Positions 61,696 to 64,000 of a stretch of 64,000 nucleotides of DNA are shown here, piece after piece. Origin of the DNA: Flavobacterium sediminilitoris (GTDB lineage: Bacteria; Bacteroidota; Bacteroidia; Flavobacteriales; Flavobacteriaceae); assembly GCF_023008245.1 (NCBI RefSeq), contig NZ_CP090145.1:2294001-2358000 (forward strand), written 5' to 3'. Within the stretch, counting starts at the first letter, position 1. The number at the start of each line of letters is the position of its first letter. A program made the position numbers and the translations under genes. The notes beneath the pieces are model-generated. The model did not search any database and was not told where the DNA came from. It saw only the letters and a program-made list of their open reading frames with translations.

Positions 61696-62193
61696 TTAAA
61701 GATTTAATAGAAATTTATCTAATCTTTCCAGAGTGGAAAGCATTCCGTCTTGCATTCCCATTTTGATTATAGTTTCTAAATCTTCAAGAGAATCATACAC
61801 TATTATGGTTTTTACTATTGTATTATCGCCTTTATCAGTAAATGTAACTTCCCATTTTGCTTGTGGTAGTTCTTTGCTTATTTCGCCTTTTTCATTACTA
61901 AAAGCATCTAAACTTGTGTAATACTCAATAGGTTTAATTGTAAGATATTTTGTCCAACCCCAATATTCTGTTCCATTTGGTTCAATCATTGCATAATGCC
62001 AATGTCCATTTTCTCTAAAATCCATAGATTTGGTTTTAGTTGATAAGGGTTCAGGTCCAAACCATTGATCTAAAAGCTCACTTTTTGTATAGCAATCCCA
62101 AATGAGTTGTCGTTCTGCTAAAAATTCTCGATTAATTGTAATTGTGTTTTTTTCCTTATCTACAAGGAAATCGAATTGCAAATTAGTTTTCAT
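61696..62193 (-). CDS. SRPBCC/AHSA1 domain protein
   Basis: A 165-residue helix-grip protein: [60 protein letters not shown], and the closing helix. It is translationally coupled (11-base overlap) to the ArsR regulator, a common pairing in which the regulator and the START-like protein respond to a shared small molecule; the ligand is unknown. Confidence 0.85.
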   Translation of the reverse strand: MKTNLQFDFLVDKEKNTITINREFLAERQLIWDCYTKSELLDQWFGPEPLSTKTKSMDFRENGHWHYAMIEPNGTEYWGWTKYLTIKPIEYYTSLDAFSNEKGEISKELPQAKWEVTFTDKGDNTIVKTIIVYDSLEDLETIIKMGMQDGMLSTLERLDKFLLNL

Positions 62194-62515
62194 TTTTCTT
62201 GTTTTTAATTGTTGATAATAAGTTGTCTAAATTATTGAAACGGTTTTCCCATATTTCTCTGAATTGTTCTAACCATTTATCTATTTCTTTCATTTTATCA
62301 ATTTTTAGTTGATAGTATATTTCTCTTCCTTTTTGATTTGCTTCAACAAGTTCACATTCATTTAATATTTGAATGTGTTTTGAAATTGTTGGCCTTGCTA
62401 CATCAAAATTTGACGCTATATCACCTGCTGTCATAGATTGTGATGTAAGCAATACTAAGATTGCTCGTCTTGTTGGGTCGGAAATAGCTTGAAAAATATC
62501 TCTTCTTAGTTTCAT
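62183..62515 (-). CDS. ArsR-family transcriptional regulator
   Basis: A 110-residue winged-helix regulator: [40 protein letters not shown] and [20 protein letters not shown]. There is no ELCVC-type metal site, so it is not a simple arsenic sensor. It should control the downstream run (SRPBCC, DUF998, DUF1801). Confidence 0.88.
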   Translation of the reverse strand: MKLRRDIFQAISDPTRRAILVLLTSQSMTAGDIASNFDVARPTISKHIQILNECELVEANQKGREIYYQLKIDKMKEIDKWLEQFREIWENRFNNLDNLLSTIKNKKNEN

Positions 62516-62879
62516 TGTGAAGTCATTTGACTACAAATATATATGAAGTTATTTAGCTACACAAATATTTTTATGATTTTGTGAAAATTATTATAGATGA
62601 ATTTCAAAAAAAATAAAAAAGAGTATTGGGTTTTCAAATTTCATTGTTTATCATCGTTTGGATTTATTAGGTTCTATTAAAACAAACAATTTTTGAATGA
62701 ATTGAAATAAGATATTGATAAGGTTGCGCATTTCAAAGTGATGGAAAAGTCTATTTTCGAATATCAGTTCCATATCATCATTATTATAGAAAAAATAAAG
62801 ACCTCCTTTTACATCCAAAAAAAGGTCTTTATTAAAAGTGAAAATTCTTTTTACTAAAGAAAGATTCTTGTTCTCAAAT
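62516..62879. other. Intergenic region with terminator
   Basis: 364 bases. The right part holds the terminator of the VOC gene (62787-62835). Next to the ArsR start is GAAGTCATTTGACTACAAAT and, after it, GAAGTTATTTAGCTACACAA, a pair of similar 20-base blocks (62519-62538 and 62544-62563) which may be the repressor's own operator. Nothing else is seen. Confidence 0.55.
62787..62835 (-). terminator. Hairpin terminator after the VOC gene
   Basis: Stem AATAAAGACCT / AGGTCTTTATT (11 pairs), 18-base loop, followed in the minus direction by a T tract. Confidence 0.7.
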
Positions 62880-63254
62880 TTATTTTAGTTCTCTTTTTTG
62901 TAAGTTGAATACTGTTCCTGCTGGGTCTTGAATCCAATGCATGTCTTTTGGAAGTTCTTCGATTTCGTCACAAGTTTCTACACCGTTAGATATTAAATAA
63001 TTTGTTGCTTCTGTTACATCGGGAACTGTAAGTTGCAGCCAAGTTTCCGAATGGGTATAGTTGTCTACACAGTCTAACCATATAATATTATGACCAAATT
63101 TTACTTCGTGCGTCCTAGAAACAGTAGGGTTGCTTATAGGTTTTTCTTGGACTTCCAATTTTAAAATATCTTTATAAAAAGCTACTGTTTTGTCGTATTT
63201 GCTTTTTGGAATTTTTATTGCAATGTTAATTCCTGCTTCAAATTTTGTTTCCAT
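62880..63254 (-). CDS. VOC family protein
   Basis: A 124-residue glyoxalase-fold protein: GINIAIKIPKSKYDKTVAFY, KFGHNIIWLDCVDNYTHSET, LQLTVPDVTEATNYLISNG and HWIQDPAGTVFNLQKRE. Substrate unknown. The ATG at 63254 is used; the longer frame starts with TTG. It lies 20 bases below the end of the frameshifted gene. Confidence 0.8.
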   Translation of the reverse strand: METKFEAGINIAIKIPKSKYDKTVAFYKDILKLEVQEKPISNPTVSRTHEVKFGHNIIWLDCVDNYTHSETWLQLTVPDVTEATNYLISNGVETCDEIEELPKDMHWIQDPAGTVFNLQKRELK

Positions 63255-63273
63255 GTTTATCAATTTTGTTTGT

Positions 63274-63708
63274 TTAAGTTGTTATCAATTGAAATGACGG
63301 CTTTTTAGTAATTAGTTGCATTTCTATAGTTTTTGTTACGATATCATCTTTATCCCTTTTTCTTGTATTGAGAATTAGTAAGGTTAAAATGTATATTAAA
63401 ACAATTGTGAATGGTATCGATATTGAATAGACTAGAATAGCTTGTCTGGCAATAAAAAGGAAAGTGTATCGAATTCATTTTTTGGTTTACTTTTATATAG
63501 GAAATTTTCACCTGTAAATTTTGAGAGAAATAAACCTAAAACATACAATGCTTCCAGTTTCAATAAAAATTGTCCAAACCGTTATAAAATTAGAAAAAAA
63601 TACTCCAGAAATTCCAATAATTGTCCAAACAATTAATCCAATTATTGGTGTAGCAAGAAATTTTTGATTTGAAAATTCAATTCGTTGCTCTTCAAGTGTT
63701 CTTTTCAT
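63274..63708 (-). pseudogene. Frameshifted DUF7010-like membrane protein gene
   Basis: Reading the minus strand from 63708, the first frame gives MKRTLEEQRIEFSNQKFLAT and helices PIIGLIVWTIIGISGVFFSN, FITVWTIFIETGSIV, then stops at 63508. A second frame continues the homology (LGLFLSKFTGENFLYKSKP, NEFDTLSFLL). A third frame carries on with AILVYSISIPFTIVLIYILT and stops at 63274. The pieces match the order expected for a DUF7010-type protein (FSKFTGENFxxKSKPKNEFD, VYSIxIPFTI), so at least two frameshifts have broken the gene; the tail after PFTIV looks unlike the family and may come from elsewhere. Confidence 0.6.
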
Positions 63709-63904
63709 TCGTTCGCACTATTTTAGGGCTTATAGTTGTTACGTAAATGTATAATAAAAGACTACAAGTGCAAAATTACGGATGCACTTTTTAAAGAAGA
63801 ATTTAGAAATAAGCTAAATTAAATAACTGATAATGTTGTAGTTGGTTTGTGTAATGACGTATGTGAATAGAGGTGAAACTTTTGAAAGTCTAATACTATC
63901 GGTT

Positions 63905-64000
63905 TTATTTCATAATTGTTCTTAATGCTCGCTTTATTATCTTTTCTGTTTCTGCTGTTGGCGATTCTGATTTCCATTTTTTGCATAACTTGATTACAAA
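63905..64000 (-). CDS. C-terminal end of a gene running out of the window
   Basis: On the minus strand the last 31 codons are open and end in TAA at 63905: the final residues are WKSESPTAETEKIIKRALRT then IMK. The pattern W-x6-T-x4-I-I-x-R-A-L-R-T resembles the last repeat of DNA-alkylation-repeat (HEAT-like AlkC/AlkD) proteins. With so little visible this is only a suggestion. Confidence 0.4.
   Translation of the reverse strand, partial: FVIKLCKKWKSESPTAETEKIIKRALRTIMK

Noticed and set aside
63442..63636. 64-codon plus-strand frame near the right end
   Set aside because: It is antisense to the frameshifted DUF7010-like gene and is rich in Asn/Lys/Ser low-complexity sequence.
1..64000. tRNA or rRNA genes
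   Set aside because: No cloverleaf with a T-loop GTTCRAATC pattern or rRNA core segment was found by eye; a tRNAscan run would settle it.

Overview
The window looks like chromosomal DNA of a flavobacterium (Bacteroidota, family Flavobacteriaceae). It is strongly AT-rich. Several genes are preceded by the Bacteroidota -7 promoter element TAnnTTTG. There are many lipoproteins with a short lipobox, TonB-plug-like and carboxypeptidase-regulatory-like modules, and the order rpmB-rpmG-DUF4295-ftsY typical of the phylum. The species cannot be named from the sequence alone. No tRNA, rRNA, CRISPR array or intact insertion sequence was seen.

Layout. 1-6.6 kb: end of an ABC-F ATPase, then a minus-strand group with an ECF sigma factor, its probable anti-sigma protein and two exported proteins carrying orphan TonB-plug-like motifs, then a scramblase-like protein and a beta-propeller protein. 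6.6-12.1 kb: PPK2, a MATE exporter, and a minus-strand block with a response regulator, a histidine kinase, a membrane protein and an anchored protein. 12.1-17.0 kb: a compact class I lanthipeptide locus (precursor, LanC, LanB) with no exporter, leader peptidase or immunity gene beside it. 17-21.6 kb: MeaB, an AEC transporter, a GlcD-like flavoenzyme and Ndk. 21.8-28.3 kb: a four-gene set able to take apart the core of an N-glycan (GH20 hexosaminidase, glycosylasparaginase, CutC, GH2 beta-mannosidase). 28.3-48.8 kb: mostly ordinary housekeeping genes: YeiH with a LysR regulator, an S15-type hydrolase, a glycosyltransferase, a lipoyl E2 acyltransferase, an exonuclease, an FAH-family enzyme, Hpt, CinA, L28, L33, FtsY, a serine hydrolase, RmuC, a pseudouridine synthase, and a pair of surface proteins.

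48.9-64 kb is accessory in character. Genes are short and mostly on the minus strand: small lipoproteins, SRPBCC, VOC, DUF1801 and DUF998 proteins. They are separated by long repeat-filled gaps. The gaps hold about 95-bp dispersed repeats in both orientations, a second repeat family with CTCGATAC and CTCGAACTGAC ends, a 15-copy 21-bp tandem array, and a 193-bp long-hairpin element. This region also encodes a metzincin-type metalloprotease that lacks a signal peptide and has an N-terminal domain of the kind I associate with Bacteroidota secretion-system effectors, a mono-haem lipoprotein, and a frameshifted DUF7010-like gene.

The features most worth follow-up are the stripped-down lanthipeptide locus with its built-in attenuator hairpin and repeated operator-like site, the CutC gene inside an N-glycan operon, the metzincin in the repeat island, and the hairpin and tandem repeat elements. 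All functions are inferred by reading the sequence; no database search was run.
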